Positions 24,726-33,597 of a stretch of DNA of 64,000 bases are shown piece by piece. A program made the translations under genes and the position numbers. The notes under the pieces were generated by a model. The model was given only the letters and a program-made list of their open reading frames with translations, was not told the origin of the DNA and made no database searches. The DNA is taken from contig OZ243926.1 in the NCBI GenBank assembly GCA_965213765.1, positions 3,782,001 to 3,846,000 of the forward strand. The letters are read 5' to 3'. Each line of letters opens with the position of its first letter. The stretch's first letter is position 1. The DNA comes from JAJDXO01 sp965213765 (GTDB taxonomy: Bacteria > Pseudomonadota > Alphaproteobacteria > Rhodospirillales > UBA2165).

Positions 24726-25433
24726 TGCTTCGAGGTATTGGGCAAGCTGCACGAGGGTATTTTCAGACTAAATCACCTTGAGCGTGCTGTGCCGGGCTCG
24801 TACGGTCTGGGATGCAAAACCCATTTCGATACTTCAATAGTTCGCCCCAGATCATTGAGAAGAGAAGCCAGGGCCTCGGTGAACCGCCCGTAACGCAGGA
24901 AATCAAGCCTAGCGAGACGCAACGCTTATAGCCCAAATTGCACGGTCAAATAGCGGGGTCCCGTCTAAGCGCTGACGCGTTCCGAGAATTTGATGCCCGC
25001 CGGACCGCCCCCGGGTCGTGTGTGGGTGCTCGGCGGCAACACGACGTAACGTGCCGTTTTCTTCAGCCCGTAAGCGCCTGCCGATGGGTCGAAACCGAAG
25101 TGCGGCTCGGGACGGCAAGGTCTTCCCGGGCCGTTGCCAGCCACCGCCGGCAGCAAACGAACGGTCTTACGACAGCCCAACCATCGTCTGGGATGGGACA
25201 TCGGCGTTGGGGCGATCATATGACCCTAAATCCCTTGTAGTACGATTCTGCCCCCTATCGGAATCGACCCCATAATCGCAATGTCGGAATTGCACCCGTC
25301 GAACCCGTTCGCTTACCTGCTGTCGGTAGAGCGCGAATTTGCATGAACAGAGCCGCTTGACAACGGGTTGCAGCGGACGGTCCACTGCTTGGCCAGCCAC
25401 TGAAACGGAGCGCGAGCCGTTCGGGAGACTGCC
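24726..25433. other. 708-base region between cassette and next nuclease gene, no recognisable gene
   Basis: Short open frames exist on both strands (for example 24965-25219 minus, 84 codons), but none has a convincing start site or family signature. The composition shifts from AT-rich near 24.7-24.9 kb to GC-rich at 25.0-25.2 kb, which suggests patched-together DNA. No inverted terminal repeats of a known IS were recognised. Confidence 0.5.
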
Positions 25434-25982
25434 ATGAAGCCGCTACCTACGCACTACAAAGACTGCACCTTCCGCTCCAGGACTGAGGCTAGGTGGGCTG
25501 TCTTTTTCACTCACATGGACTGGAAGTGGAAGTACGAGGACCAAGGGTATGAGTTGGAATCGGGCGTCTATTACCTACCCGATTTCGAGATTCGCCTGCC
25601 GAGTTTAGAGGATTGGTACGTTGAAGTTAAGCCAGACAATTTCGACAAGTTCGATCAAGAGGAATATTTGGCCAAACTGCAACGCTTCACATCTGAGGCC
25701 GGAAGAAGTCTCTTGATCTTGGATGGTAATCCCTCGTGCAAACCCTTTGACATCGTTTCTCATAAACTTGAAGGACGATCCCTAGGACTAGCATTTCTTC
25801 AAGACTACGAACCATATGTCAGGTGGGTTGATGAATATTGGAAGGCGTACATCGGCCTTGACGAGAGAACGGGAAGACACTTCACGGAGCATGCCGATGA
25901 CGAGCGTATGCAGAGGAAGTCGTTTGGGAGAAAATATGTCGAGTCATTGAAGGCCGCAAGGAATGAGAAGTTTGGCATCTGA
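25434..25982 (+). CDS. Stand-alone PD-(D/E)XK nuclease-like protein
   Basis: The 182-residue product fits a phage/mobile-element nuclease family. FRSRTEARWAVFFTHMDWKW gives an early helix with Glu18, YYLPDFEIRL has Asp50, and WYVEVKPDNF has Glu64-Val-Lys66. The next strand-helix part is RSLLILDGNP. The whole protein is one nuclease domain with a basic C-terminus. It lies 700 bases after the cassette, in the same orientation but outside its overlap pattern, so it may be independent. A ribosome-binding site is poor (GGGAGACTGCC before ATG). Restriction-like function is inferred from fold only. Confidence 0.65.
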   Translation: MKPLPTHYKDCTFRSRTEARWAVFFTHMDWKWKYEDQGYELESGVYYLPDFEIRLPSLEDWYVEVKPDNFDKFDQEEYLAKLQRFTSEAGRSLLILDGNPSCKPFDIVSHKLEGRSLGLAFLQDYEPYVRWVDEYWKAYIGLDERTGRHFTEHADDERMQRKSFGRKYVESLKAARNEKFGI

Positions 25983-27032
25983 GTGGCGCCAACCGGCTAC
26001 TTGACCCGGCGAACTGAGCCTAACCCGTGAACGATCACCTCACCGTATCGTCCAATGGAATCTCGAAAAATTAGGACACGCAGAATTTGGTCCAGTTGCG
26101 GCGGGAACTGGCTGGCGGATCGCGCCTCCTATCCTAGCTGCTGGCGACCCATGGCAGAGCCCCACCGCATTCCTGTGTGGCGCCCGAACCCCCGAACTAC
26201 TCGAACGGCCCAGATCGGTTGATGTGCGGGAGACAGTCAAACTCAATGCCTGGGCCCTGAAATTGTCGAAGTTAAGGCTCCGTCGTCTTTGGCTCTTCAA
26301 GAATGCGCAACAAGAGACCTTCGGGAACGGGTGAAAGTTGTCCTCACCAAGGCATTTCGGGGCTGTCCGCGGGCTGGAGGAAGCGTCGAAACGTGGACCC
26401 GGCGGCGATATCGGAGCGTGGGTGTAGGGCGATTCAGGTGCATCTCCGAGCAACCAGATTGGTATCCTATAGGAAATCCCATAGTTCCCTGGAGAACCAC
26501 ACAAAGAAATCGCCAACGGTTTCAATACGATAGTAGCGGTTCTCCAGAGCATCTACTCATCCCATCATACGTCTGGCGCCGCCTGTCGCCAATTGGCGCC
26601 GAAACTGTACGGCTAGCGTACGCATGCGCCCGATTCACCAGCGGTGCGTTAGGTGTGAGAACCAAACGCCGAAGGGCGTCCAAAAGGCTAAAACCTACAG
26701 CGATGTTCATGGGGGCATCGACGCCGTCGAAGACGGCGGAGGGGAGCCGCCACGGCGATCGAGTGGCGGCTGGTGCGGGGCGCACTGCGCGAGGCGGTGC
26801 CGAACGAAGTGCAGGCGGGCTCCGCAGGAGCGCCTGCACGAGTGCCGCGAGCGGTGCGCCGGGGTCGGCGAATAACCGCGGTCGGCGAGCGACAGCGAGC
26901 CGGAGCACGAGCGCGGCGCGAAGCGCGCGCGAGGACGTCGTCGCCGCGCCACCGGTGTGCGAACGAAGAAACGGGCCGCGCCGCCACCACCCGTTGCCGG
27001 GGATGACGACGCGGCCCGTCGAGGCGATGCGG
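25983..27032. other. 1.05-kb region without a supportable gene
   Basis: All three frames of both strands are broken or have poor composition. A long plus-strand frame that begins here is an antisense reading of the minus-strand DUF2493 gene. From about 26.7 kb the sequence becomes extremely GC-rich with many short self-complementary runs, including one long hairpin (26809-26839). It marks the boundary between the lower-GC cargo and the GC-rich backbone. Confidence 0.5.
26809..26839. repeat. Strong hairpin
   Basis: GTGCAGGCG (26809-26817) pairs perfectly with CGCCTGCAC (26831-26839), and GCTCC/GGAGC inside extends the stem with a short bulge. No T-run follows on either strand, so it is not a standard terminator. 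Confidence 0.6.
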
Positions 27033-27977
27033 TCAGGCAGTGATGCGCTGGACCGGTATTCCCAGGGTGCGCGCCTTGTCGACGAGGTTCTCGGTGATGC
27101 CGGAGCCGGGGAACGCGATCACGCCCTTGGGCAGGAGGTTGAGCAGTTCGTCGTTGCGCCTGAACGGGGCGGCACGGCCGTGGCGGTCCCAGTCCGGCTT
27201 GCAGACGACCTGGTGGACGCCGTTGCGCTCTGCCCAGCTTGCCGCGATCTTCTCGACGCCGGGTCCGCCGCCGTGGACCAGCACCATGTCGGCATACTTG
27301 GCGCGGGCTATGTCGAGCCGCTCGATGACGGCTGCCGGGTTGGCGATGTCCTTGCCGCCGGCGATGGCGACCAGGGTGCCCTCGGGCAGGTGCGCTTGCG
27401 TCTTGCGGTCCTTCCGGGCGCGCTGGTAGTCGCGGGCGTCGATAGCGGCCGAGGTCAGCGTGCCGGTCTGGCTGCTGTGCGATCCGCGCCGGGGCCGCCA
27501 CATGCCGCCGGTTTTTACCAGGTAGCTCTCGGCGGCTGTGTCGCGCATCTGCTCAAACGCGTCGCGGCGGTCGGTGAGGTTCCGCGCCCGGTCGGTGACG
27601 AGTTCCAGTTCGCGGGACTTGATCTCGGTGCCGTCCTGGGCCTTTTGCAGGTCGCGGAGTTCCGGCATCAGCTTGTCGGCGGCGCGGTCGAGGCGCTGGG
27701 TCTGGCTGTCGAGCATGTTGACGAAGCCCCAGAGCAGGCTCTCGCGCTCGTCGGCGAGCTGGAACCCGTCCGGGCAGGCGCCCTCGGCGATGATGTGGAA
27801 GGCCTCGGTGACGGCGTCGGTGGCGCTGTCGGGGTCCCATACCTCGCGGGGGTCGAACTCGTCCCGCTCGGGGGTTGCGCCGTAGAGTGCGGCGTTCTCG
27901 CAGACGGTCGCGGTGACGGACTGTCCAGCGGTTTCAGTGGCGGTCTCGATGGTGTCGATGTTCTCGATGGTGGTCAT
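27033..27977 (-). CDS. DUF2493 (SLOG-like) domain protein
   Basis: The 314-residue product has a variable N-terminal part and, from about residue 200, the DUF2493 domain: TLVAIAGGKDIANPAAVIERLD, MVLVHGGGPGVEKIAASWA, ending with GITENLVDKARTLGIPV. This is a Rossmann-like nucleotide-binding SLOG relative common on alphaproteobacterial plasmids and ICEs; the ligand is unknown. The start at 27977 (MTTIENIDT) is chosen over the longer frame to 28142 because AAGGAG is eight bases upstream. It is the most distal gene of the minus-strand backbone. Confidence 0.75.
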   Translation of the reverse strand: MTTIENIDTIETATETAGQSVTATVCENAALYGATPERDEFDPREVWDPDSATDAVTEAFHIIAEGACPDGFQLADERESLLWGFVNMLDSQTQRLDRAADKLMPELRDLQKAQDGTEIKSRELELVTDRARNLTDRRDAFEQMRDTAAESYLVKTGGMWRPRRGSHSSQTGTLTSAAIDARDYQRARKDRKTQAHLPEGTLVAIAGGKDIANPAAVIERLDIARAKYADMVLVHGGGPGVEKIAASWAERNGVHQVVCKPDWDRHGRAAPFRRNDELLNLLPKGVIAFPGSGITENLVDKARTLGIPVQRITA

Positions 27978-28345
27978 GACGATCTCCTTGATGATCGGGT
28001 TGCACGTTCCGGGGCCGATCCCCGTCGTGATGTCCTGTTGGGAACCGCGCGCGCAGCGGAAGCACCTGGCCCTGGAAGTTCTTGGGGCGGAGTGGTGCGG
28101 AAAGTCGCCGAGTGGTGCGGAAGATCGCCCTTCGATCTTCACGGTCGGCGGCTTTCACGGTCCGCCCCTAGAGCTTCTTCGGCCAGGCCGGAGGGAGCGC
28201 AGCGACCGGAGGACCCCGGAGGGGTTGCTGTAGCGAGCACGTGGATCACAATGGGACTTCACGACGAGGTGAATATCTCTCCTCCTGCACGCCCCTATCG
28301 GCGGTTTGATCCGGCACGGCGTTCGAAAGGAAGCACGGCGGCGCG

Positions 28346-28681
28346 TCACGCATCGGACCGCTCCGCCAGCCGTTCGGTCGCCCACGCGGCGGCCCGCGCG
28401 AGAACATCGCCATGGCAGGGCAGCGGCTCGCACCAGCAGGCCAGCCAGCAGCCGTCGAGTTCGGCCAGTTCCTCCAGGGAGACCTCGCCCGCCCGGATGC
28501 GGCGCCAGAGGTCCGCGCGGTAGCGCGCGATCACCTGCTCGCGGTCGCCGTCGACTCCCAGTTTGTATGGGTTCCCCCACTTGGTGCGGCGGTCGATCAG
28601 CACGGTGTTGTCGACGACGTGCGCATATTCGAACTCTTCGCGCAGCTTCGGCTCGTGCTTCAGGTTGACGACGGCTCTCAT
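28346..28681 (-). CDS. DUF4326 domain protein
   Basis: The 111-residue product has the DUF4326 signature VLIDRRTKWGNPYKLG, VIARYRADLWRRI and GCWLACWCEPLPCHGDVL. These small proteins are frequent in phages and conjugative elements; their biochemical role is not established. The start at 28681 has GAAAGGAG about nine bases upstream and overlaps the stop of the Toprim gene by four bases, so the two are translationally coupled. Confidence 0.8.
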   Translation of the reverse strand: MRAVVNLKHEPKLREEFEYAHVVDNTVLIDRRTKWGNPYKLGVDGDREQVIARYRADLWRRIRAGEVSLEELAELDGCWLACWCEPLPCHGDVLARAAAWATERLAERSDA

Positions 28682-29790
28682 GAGCTCTCTCCTTTCTGTG
28701 GGTCGGCTTGCCCGACCCTCCGCTCTCCTCTTCCTCCATCGGACCGGGACCCTGCTCGGGCCTGCAAGCCGGAGGCGCAGCCGGCGCCGTGGAACAACGG
28801 CGCGAAACGGGCGCGGAGCGCCGCCGGGCCGAGCGCGACCAGGTCGTCGTTGAAGTCGTTGCCGGAGGGCATGATCACCGTGGCGGCGATGCCCGCCCGC
28901 GCGCAGCGCCGGGCGAGGCGTTCGGCCGCGAGGGCGCCGTCCTCGTCGTTGTCCCTGGCGATCACCAGCCGCGCAAGGCCGGCCGGAGGCGCGAATGCGC
29001 CGAGGCTCCCGGCAGAGAGCGCGGCAGCCGCCCGGATTTCCGGCACGGCGGTGACCAGGGAGAGCACCGTCTCGATGCCCTCGCCGACGACGAGCGGTGC
29101 GTCGCCGGAAGGCGCGCCGAAGCGCACCGCGAGGCCGTGGATGCGGCCGAGGGCCTTGCGCGGGTTGGCGACGTCCGCCTTGGCGGGCGAACGCGGGTCG
29201 AGCCAGGTGCGCTGCACCCCGAGGATCCGGCCGTCGTCGCCGGTGACGGCGGCGACCAGCGCCGGAAAGCGGCGTACCGCTGCGCCTTCGCGATAGCGAA
29301 GTTCTGGATGGAAGCGGAGCGCCGTGAAGCGGCAGTGCGACAGCCCCCGGGCGTGCAGATAGCGCTCGGCGGGGCTTCCGTCGATGGCGCGGCAGCGCCG
29401 CCACAGGCGGCGCGCCGCTTGCGCGCCGTCGTAGGGCGCGTCCGGAGCCGTCGCCCGTGGCGTCCCCGGAACGGGGTCCGGGGCGGGCGGCAGGGCGAGA
29501 AAGGCCCGCGCCTCCGCGAGCGCCGCGCGCAGCGTCGGCGCGCCCGTGCGGTGGCGGATGAGGTCAAGCAGATCACCGTATTGGCCCGTTGCCGCGTCGG
29601 TCCACTTCCCCGGCGTGCCGGGTCCGGAGAGGCGGACAAAGAGCGAGCGCCCGCGGGCGCCGTCGAGGTCGCCGCAGATCCAGTAGCGGCCCTGCCGGCG
29701 GCCGTATGGCAGATAGTGTAGGCAGACCGCCTCGGCGCGCTCGGCGAGCGCCGTGGCGATGATGGCGGCGGGGGACGGGCCGTGATGCAT
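28678..29790 (-). CDS. Toprim-domain protein (DUF7146-type primase-like)
   Basis: The 370-residue product combines an N-terminal DUF7146-like region (GDLDGARGRSLFVRL, QYGDLLDLIRHRTG) with a Toprim domain at about residues 220-320: VVGEGIETVLSLV supplies the catalytic Glu, and LVIARDNDEDGALAAERLA the DxD motif. The family is found on mobile elements, probably acting in primer synthesis or plasmid replication/transfer. There is no zinc finger of the DnaG type. AAGGAGG lies six bases before the ATG at 29790. It is coupled to the DUF4326 gene downstream. Confidence 0.8.
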   Translation of the reverse strand: MHHGPSPAAIIATALAERAEAVCLHYLPYGRRQGRYWICGDLDGARGRSLFVRLSGPGTPGKWTDAATGQYGDLLDLIRHRTGAPTLRAALAEARAFLALPPAPDPVPGTPRATAPDAPYDGAQAARRLWRRCRAIDGSPAERYLHARGLSHCRFTALRFHPELRYREGAAVRRFPALVAAVTGDDGRILGVQRTWLDPRSPAKADVANPRKALGRIHGLAVRFGAPSGDAPLVVGEGIETVLSLVTAVPEIRAAAALSAGSLGAFAPPAGLARLVIARDNDEDGALAAERLARRCARAGIAATVIMPSGNDFNDDLVALGPAALRARFAPLFHGAGCASGLQARAGSRSDGGRGERRVGQADPQKGESS

Positions 29791-29985
29791 GAGGGACCTC
29801 CTTCAAGCCATGCGGGACGCCCGATACCGGCCGGCCTCCCCTCCGGCCGGCGCGGGAAGGCGAGCGGCCCGAGCGAAGCGCGGGCGCGGGGCCCGGATGG
29901 GCTGACTCCGGTTCAACTGCAAAAGGAAAGGGCCGGCGCGCGAGGCGCCGGCCCAGTTGGGGAGGGAGGAACGATGACGGGTCGA

Positions 29986-30438
29986 CTAGAAGGGAATGTC
30001 GCTGTCATCCACCGTTGCGGCGGCCGGCGCGGCGGCGGTATCGCCCGCCGCGTCCGGGTCGGGCTGGGATTGCGCGCCGTTGCCGTTCGGCTTGTCCAGG
30101 AACTGTACCCTGCCGCCCGGGACCAGCAGGATCTCGGTCGAGAAGCGGTCGCTGTCTTCGTCGGGCTTCGACCAACGCCGGGTCTGGAGCTTGCCGTCGA
30201 CGTAGACCAGGCGGCCCTTCACGGCGTGCTTTTCAAACATATCGATCAGCCCGTCCTGGAAGGTGACGACCCGGTGCCACTCGGTCTTGTCGACCTTCTC
30301 GCCGGATTGCTTGTTGATGTACGACTCGTCGGTCGCGATGCTCAGGTTGGCGACGCGCCCGCCCGAGGTGAGGTGGTTGACGGTGACGTCGGCGCCGAGG
30401 CGGCCGATCAGTTCCACGCGGTTGAGTCCGAATGCCAT
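29986..30438 (-). CDS. ssb: Single-stranded DNA-binding protein (element copy 2)
   Basis: The 150-residue product is a classical SSB: GLNRVELIGRLGADV, RVANLSIATDESY, KTEWHRVVTF, and GRLVYVDGKLQTRRW. A disordered tail carries the canonical acidic tip DDSDIPF. In contrast to the ssb in the transfer operon, this one should recruit host SSB partners (polymerase, RecO, PriA types). AAAGGAG is found nine bases before the ATG. It belongs to the replication/maintenance side of the element. Confidence 0.9.
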   Translation of the reverse strand: MAFGLNRVELIGRLGADVTVNHLTSGGRVANLSIATDESYINKQSGEKVDKTEWHRVVTFQDGLIDMFEKHAVKGRLVYVDGKLQTRRWSKPDEDSDRFSTEILLVPGGRVQFLDKPNGNGAQSQPDPDAAGDTAAAPAAATVDDSDIPF

Positions 30439-30547
30439 AACGATTCTCCTTTATGGTCTGGATGATGACGATGGGTTCCGAACGGCCGGGGCCGGGTTAC
30501 TCCCCCGAACCCCCGACCGTTCAATCTCTTCAAGCCCTCCTCCAACT

Positions 30548-30748
30548 CTAATCAGCCGGAGGGAGCGGCAATTCCGGGTCCGGGGCGAGGCCCGCGAAGT
30601 TGTGTGCGGGAAAGACCGCCCCACGGTCGGGACAGCGGATGGCGTGCTCGTCCTCGGCGAGTTCGCGGACGGTGTGACGATCGACGCCGATCTCGGCGAG
30701 CAAATCGCTGCCGGTCGGATGATCGAGGGATGTGTCGGGACGAAACAT
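30548..30748 (-). CDS. Small hypothetical protein
   Basis: This 66-residue frame (MFRPDTSLDHPTGSDLLAEIG...) starts at an ATG with AAAGGAG nine bases upstream, at an interval normal for the neighbouring genes. It has no membrane segment and no recognised family. The composition matches the backbone. The 250 bases beyond it up to the HNH gene hold no supportable gene. Confidence 0.45.
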   Translation of the reverse strand: MFRPDTSLDHPTGSDLLAEIGVDRHTVRELAEDEHAIRCPDRGAVFPAHNFAGLAPDPELPLPPAD

Positions 30749-31004
30749 GGCGGGTACTCCTTTGCCGTTGCCCTGCCCGGCATTGGCGCGGGAGACCTTC
30801 TCCCTCCACCCTGCCGGACACTCGCCCGGCAGGCGCTCGCCTCTTCCTCTACGGCTGATCGTGGCCGGGTGCTCGCAGACGGCACACGGCGTCATCGACC
30901 CCAAGGTTCAGCACCGGAATGTCGCGGGCGTGGGCGATCGGGATGCCCATGACCGTGCCGTTGCTGCTGCTGACCGGCGGCGCGGCAGGGGCGCGAACGT
31001 TCCC

Positions 31005-31817
31005 CTACTCGCAGACGGTGCCGTCGCCATCGGCGTCCCGCATGAAACGGTAGGCGGGATGGCCGTGCGGCACCGGCGCAATGCCGTGCCGCCGCGCTTC
31101 CTTGCAGGTAATCCGCCCGTTGCGGTTGTCGTCGTAAAGGCGGAGGGCGTCGGCGATATCGCCGGACGCATCAGACGGCCGGGCCCCCGGCATTGCGGGC
31201 GCCGGCAGGGTTCGGCCGGTGGTGAAGACCATAACGGTAGAGCTACAGGCCGACAGCACCCGTTCCAGTGCGTCGGCTTCCCGGCGGTCGACCGTCAGGA
31301 GGTATTTGCGCTTGACGGCGACGACGCGCCCGGCGAACCAGCAGCGGTTCATCGCCGGCAGCCATTCGCCTGCGTCGGAGCCGCACTTGCCGGAGGCGCC
31401 GCAGCGGTTCACGCCGGGCGCGGCGAGGGTGAGGTTGAGCGGGTCTTGAGCGAAGCGCCGGCGCGTCGCCCGGTCGGCGGCGCAGAGACCGCTGTCATGC
31501 GCCTCGGAAAAGGCCACGATATGCTCGATGTCGGTCTGGCGCATGCTCGTAAAATTCCGCCCCGTATAGGGGCCGTAAATGCGCCCGTCCATGGACGCAA
31601 CGATGTCCGCCTCGACCGACTGCGGATAGGGATAGTCCCGGCGGGCGTAGGGGGTGCAGCGATGTTCCCCGGCGACGGCGAGGCCGCGCCAGCTGTCGCG
31701 GGGGGTCTCCGCGGCGGCAATGCCGGCGAAGCCGAGCAGGACGGCGCCGAGAATGCCGGCCGGCACGCGGACGGCGCGCCGGCAGCGCTGCGGCGCGGTA
31801 GGACGGGTCCGGGACAC
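31005..31817 (-). CDS. Exported HNH-type nuclease with C-terminal Excalibur motif
   Basis: The 270-residue product starts with a signal peptide (VPAGILGAVLLGFAGIAAAE). The central HNH-like region is RQTDIEHIVAFSEAHDSGLC, with DPLNLTLAAPGVNRCGASGK, as in secreted HNH nucleases of the DUF1524/GmrSD-like type. The C-terminus FMRDADGDGTVCE is an Excalibur calcium-binding motif. A GTG at 31817 is taken as start because the signal peptide follows; the open frame reaches 31895, overlapping the HTH gene. Export suggests DNA degradation outside the cytoplasm, perhaps in mating or nutrient use, but this is inference. Confidence 0.65.
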   Translation of the reverse strand: MSRTRPTAPQRCRRAVRVPAGILGAVLLGFAGIAAAETPRDSWRGLAVAGEHRCTPYARRDYPYPQSVEADIVASMDGRIYGPYTGRNFTSMRQTDIEHIVAFSEAHDSGLCAADRATRRRFAQDPLNLTLAAPGVNRCGASGKCGSDAGEWLPAMNRCWFAGRVVAVKRKYLLTVDRREADALERVLSACSSTVMVFTTGRTLPAPAMPGARPSDASGDIADALRLYDDNRNGRITCKEARRHGIAPVPHGHPAYRFMRDADGDGTVCE

Positions 31818-31827
31818 GGGGACGCGC

Positions 31828-32166
31828 TCAGGTGGTTTCGGGGGCGGCGACGCGGAGCGTTCCCCCGGAGGCCGCGCGCGGCTGGCGGACGACAATTTCG
31901 ACGTCGCGCCCCAGCGCGGTCAACAGCCGGAACAGGCGTCCCAGCGAGTATTCGCGGAAGTCGCCGCGCAGCAGCCGTGACACGTCGGGCTGGGAGAGGC
32001 CGAGCAGCCGCGCGGCCTCGGTCTGGGTGATGCCGCGATCGCGGACGATGTCGTCGATGCGGCTGACGAGTTCGGCCTTGACGAGGTGAGCGTCGGCGTC
32101 GGAAAAGCCGAGATCGGCGAAGACGTTGCCGTTGCCGCGCTCCACGGTGGTGTCGGTGGTTTCCAT
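31828..32166 (-). CDS. XRE-family regulator (HigA2-like antitoxin form), unpaired
   Basis: The 112-residue product has a helix-turn-helix GITQTEAARLLGLSQPDVSRLL (about residues 54-76) and the C-terminal strand LGRDVEIVVRQPR typical of the COG5606/HigA2 group, usually encoded after a RelE-type toxin. No RelE-like gene is adjacent, so it may act as a solitary regulator. The start at 32166 has GGAGA nine bases upstream; a longer frame to 32247 has none. Confidence 0.75.
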   Translation of the reverse strand: METTDTTVERGNGNVFADLGFSDADAHLVKAELVSRIDDIVRDRGITQTEAARLLGLSQPDVSRLLRGDFREYSLGRLFRLLTALGRDVEIVVRQPRAASGGTLRVAAPETT

Positions 32167-32270
32167 GGCGTCAGTCTCCGTGGTGGGTGTCAAGGTAGCG
32201 CCGCCCGGCGGCGCGACGGCGACGCCGGACCCTAGGGGTTTCGCCATAACCGGACAAGACGGCTGTCATG

Positions 32271-32540
32271 TCAATGCCGGGCCCCGCTCTCCGGATCGCC
32301 GTTTTCGGCCCGCATGGAGGCCGCCGCCATGGCGGTCCAGGCCTCCCGGTCGTATCCGAGCCTTCGATTAAGTTTGTCGCAGATGTTCAGGGCATCGTCC
32401 AGATCGAGGGCGATCAGCGCGGTGGGGACGTGCCCGGCGAGGCCCTCGATCACGATTCTGATCTGCTGCATGTCGGTCTCGACGTCGTAGGCGGGAACGA
32501 AGCAGAAGTGCGGCTCGTCCGGGAGGGTCTGCGCGGTCAT
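32271..32540 (-). CDS. Small backbone protein, copy 1 of a duplicated gene
   Basis: The 89-residue product (MTAQTLPDEPHFCFVPAYD...) has no recognised family. It is nearly identical to the product of 35282-35551, including ALIALDLDDALNICDKLN and RLGYDREAWTAMAAAS. The start has AAGGAGA eight bases upstream. The last ten residues differ between copies because the duplication breaks there. Confidence 0.6.
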   Translation of the reverse strand: MTAQTLPDEPHFCFVPAYDVETDMQQIRIVIEGLAGHVPTALIALDLDDALNICDKLNRRLGYDREAWTAMAAASMRAENGDPESGARH

Positions 32541-32646
32541 GGGGTCGGTCTCCTTGTCATGCCGGGTCGGCCGCCGCCCGGGCGGCAATATGTGTTCCGG
32601 CCGGGCATTGAACGGATGAATTCTCCGGGAGTCACGCGGCGAGCGG
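32316..32646. repeat. 331-base direct repeat, copy 1
   Basis: Matches 35327-35657 with scattered substitutions. It covers most of a small gene, its upstream region and, at the far end, the last bases of the Strawberry-notch gene (reading PLAA-stop in copy 2). Here that end is a remnant without its gene, so copy 1 is the derived copy. Confidence 0.85.
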
Positions 32647-32697
32647 CTGGTGCGGCGCGGCTGATGCCGGAGGACGGCAGGCCGGCTGCGCCGCAGA

Positions 32698-33201
32698 TCA
32701 CGCGTCCAGCAGGCCGGCGATCTCGGACATGCGCAGGACCAGCATGAGTGGCTCGCGCTCCGAAAACGGACGGAAGCCGAACTTCTCGTAGAACGCCCGG
32801 GCGCGGTCGTCGATGGCCTGCACGATGACGGCGCGGGCGCCGACCGTGGCGGCGGCGGCGAGCGAGCGCCTTGCCGCGTCGATCAGGAGGTCAGATCCCA
32901 GGCGCCGGCCGCGCCAGACCTCGTCCACCGCGAGCTGTCCGAGAAGGATGACCGGAACCGGGTCGGGCATGTTCCGGCCGACCCGGGACGACACCCGGCG
33001 CCGTTCCACGGCGCTGGCGGCGAGGCTGTAGAATCCTATTACGCGGTCGCCGTCGCAGGCGACATAGGTGCGCGCGCCGCCCCTGGCCTCGTTCAGCCTC
33101 GCCTTGCCCCGGAGCCAGGCGTCGAGGGTCGGGACGCCCGAGGAGAACTGCGAGATGTCATGGTGGGCGGCGAGCGGCTCCGGCGGTCCTAGCGGTCCCA
33201 C
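32698..33201 (-). CDS. GNAT-family toxin (TacT-like acetyltransferase)
   Basis: The 167-residue product has the GNAT acetyl-CoA loop LGQLAVDEVWRGRRLGSDLL and the C-terminal DDRARAFYEKFGFRPF. N-terminal HHDISQFSSGVPTLDAWL matches TacT-type toxins, which acetylate aminoacyl-tRNA. It uses a GTG start that overlaps the preceding DUF1778 gene by 13 bases, so it is coupled to its antitoxin. Confidence 0.85.
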   Translation of the reverse strand: MGPLGPPEPLAAHHDISQFSSGVPTLDAWLRGKARLNEARGGARTYVACDGDRVIGFYSLAASAVERRRVSSRVGRNMPDPVPVILLGQLAVDEVWRGRRLGSDLLIDAARRSLAAAATVGARAVIVQAIDDRARAFYEKFGFRPFSEREPLMLVLRMSEIAGLLDA

Positions 33202-33446
33202 TGGGGCTTGCGCGCGTAGCGCGCCTTCACGGCGGGGTCGATCTTCACCGGCGCGTCGAGCGCCGCGACGAAGTCGTCCCAGGCCTCGTCGTCGAGGGCG
33301 ATGACAGGGCGCTCGTTCAGAACCTCGATCGCCGCCGCTTCGCTTGAGCGCAACACGAACTCGGTCCGGCTGACGCCGCGGATCGAGGCCGCGCGGTCGA
33401 TGACGGCTAGGCGCTCGCTGGACGTGCGGATGTTCACCTGGGGCAT
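33189..33446 (-). CDS. DUF1778 antitoxin (TacA-like)
   Basis: The 85-residue product begins with a ribbon-helix-helix (MPQVNIRTSSERLAVIDRAA, GVSRTEFVLRSSEAAA) and ends with a C-terminal toxin-binding segment. It pairs with the overlapping GNAT gene, and complexes of this type usually repress their own promoter. AAGGAGG is found seven bases before the ATG. Confidence 0.85.
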   Translation of the reverse strand: MPQVNIRTSSERLAVIDRAASIRGVSRTEFVLRSSEAAAIEVLNERPVIALDDEAWDDFVAALDAPVKIDPAVKARYARKPQWDR

Positions 33447-33494
33447 GGCGGCCTCCTTATTCTTGGTACACTCGGGGCGGTGATATGACGCGAA

Positions 33495-33523
33495 AATATA
33501 GCAATTGTGTAGATAACCGGCAA
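33495..33523 (-). promoter_or_regulatory. Putative promoter of the TacAT-like operon
   Basis: On the minus strand TTGCCG (33523-33518) and TATATT (33500-33495) are spaced by 17 bases. The core TTGCTATATTTT is shared with the AbiE-like operon promoter near 35.23 kb. Confidence 0.55.
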
Positions 33524-33597
33524 GCCGCCAGCTGCGGGCGCGCCCATTGCCGGAGGACGGCGGACCGGCAGCGCAGCAAGGCGGAGGCGACCCATCG

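Noticed and set aside
24965..25219. 84-codon minus-strand frame in the gap after the six-gene cassette
   Set aside because: No family signature and no convincing ribosome-binding site; kept only as part of the gap description.
26289..28523. 744-codon plus-strand open frame
   Set aside because: It lies antisense to the DUF2493 gene, has poor composition and no start site; GC-rich coding strands produce such shadows.
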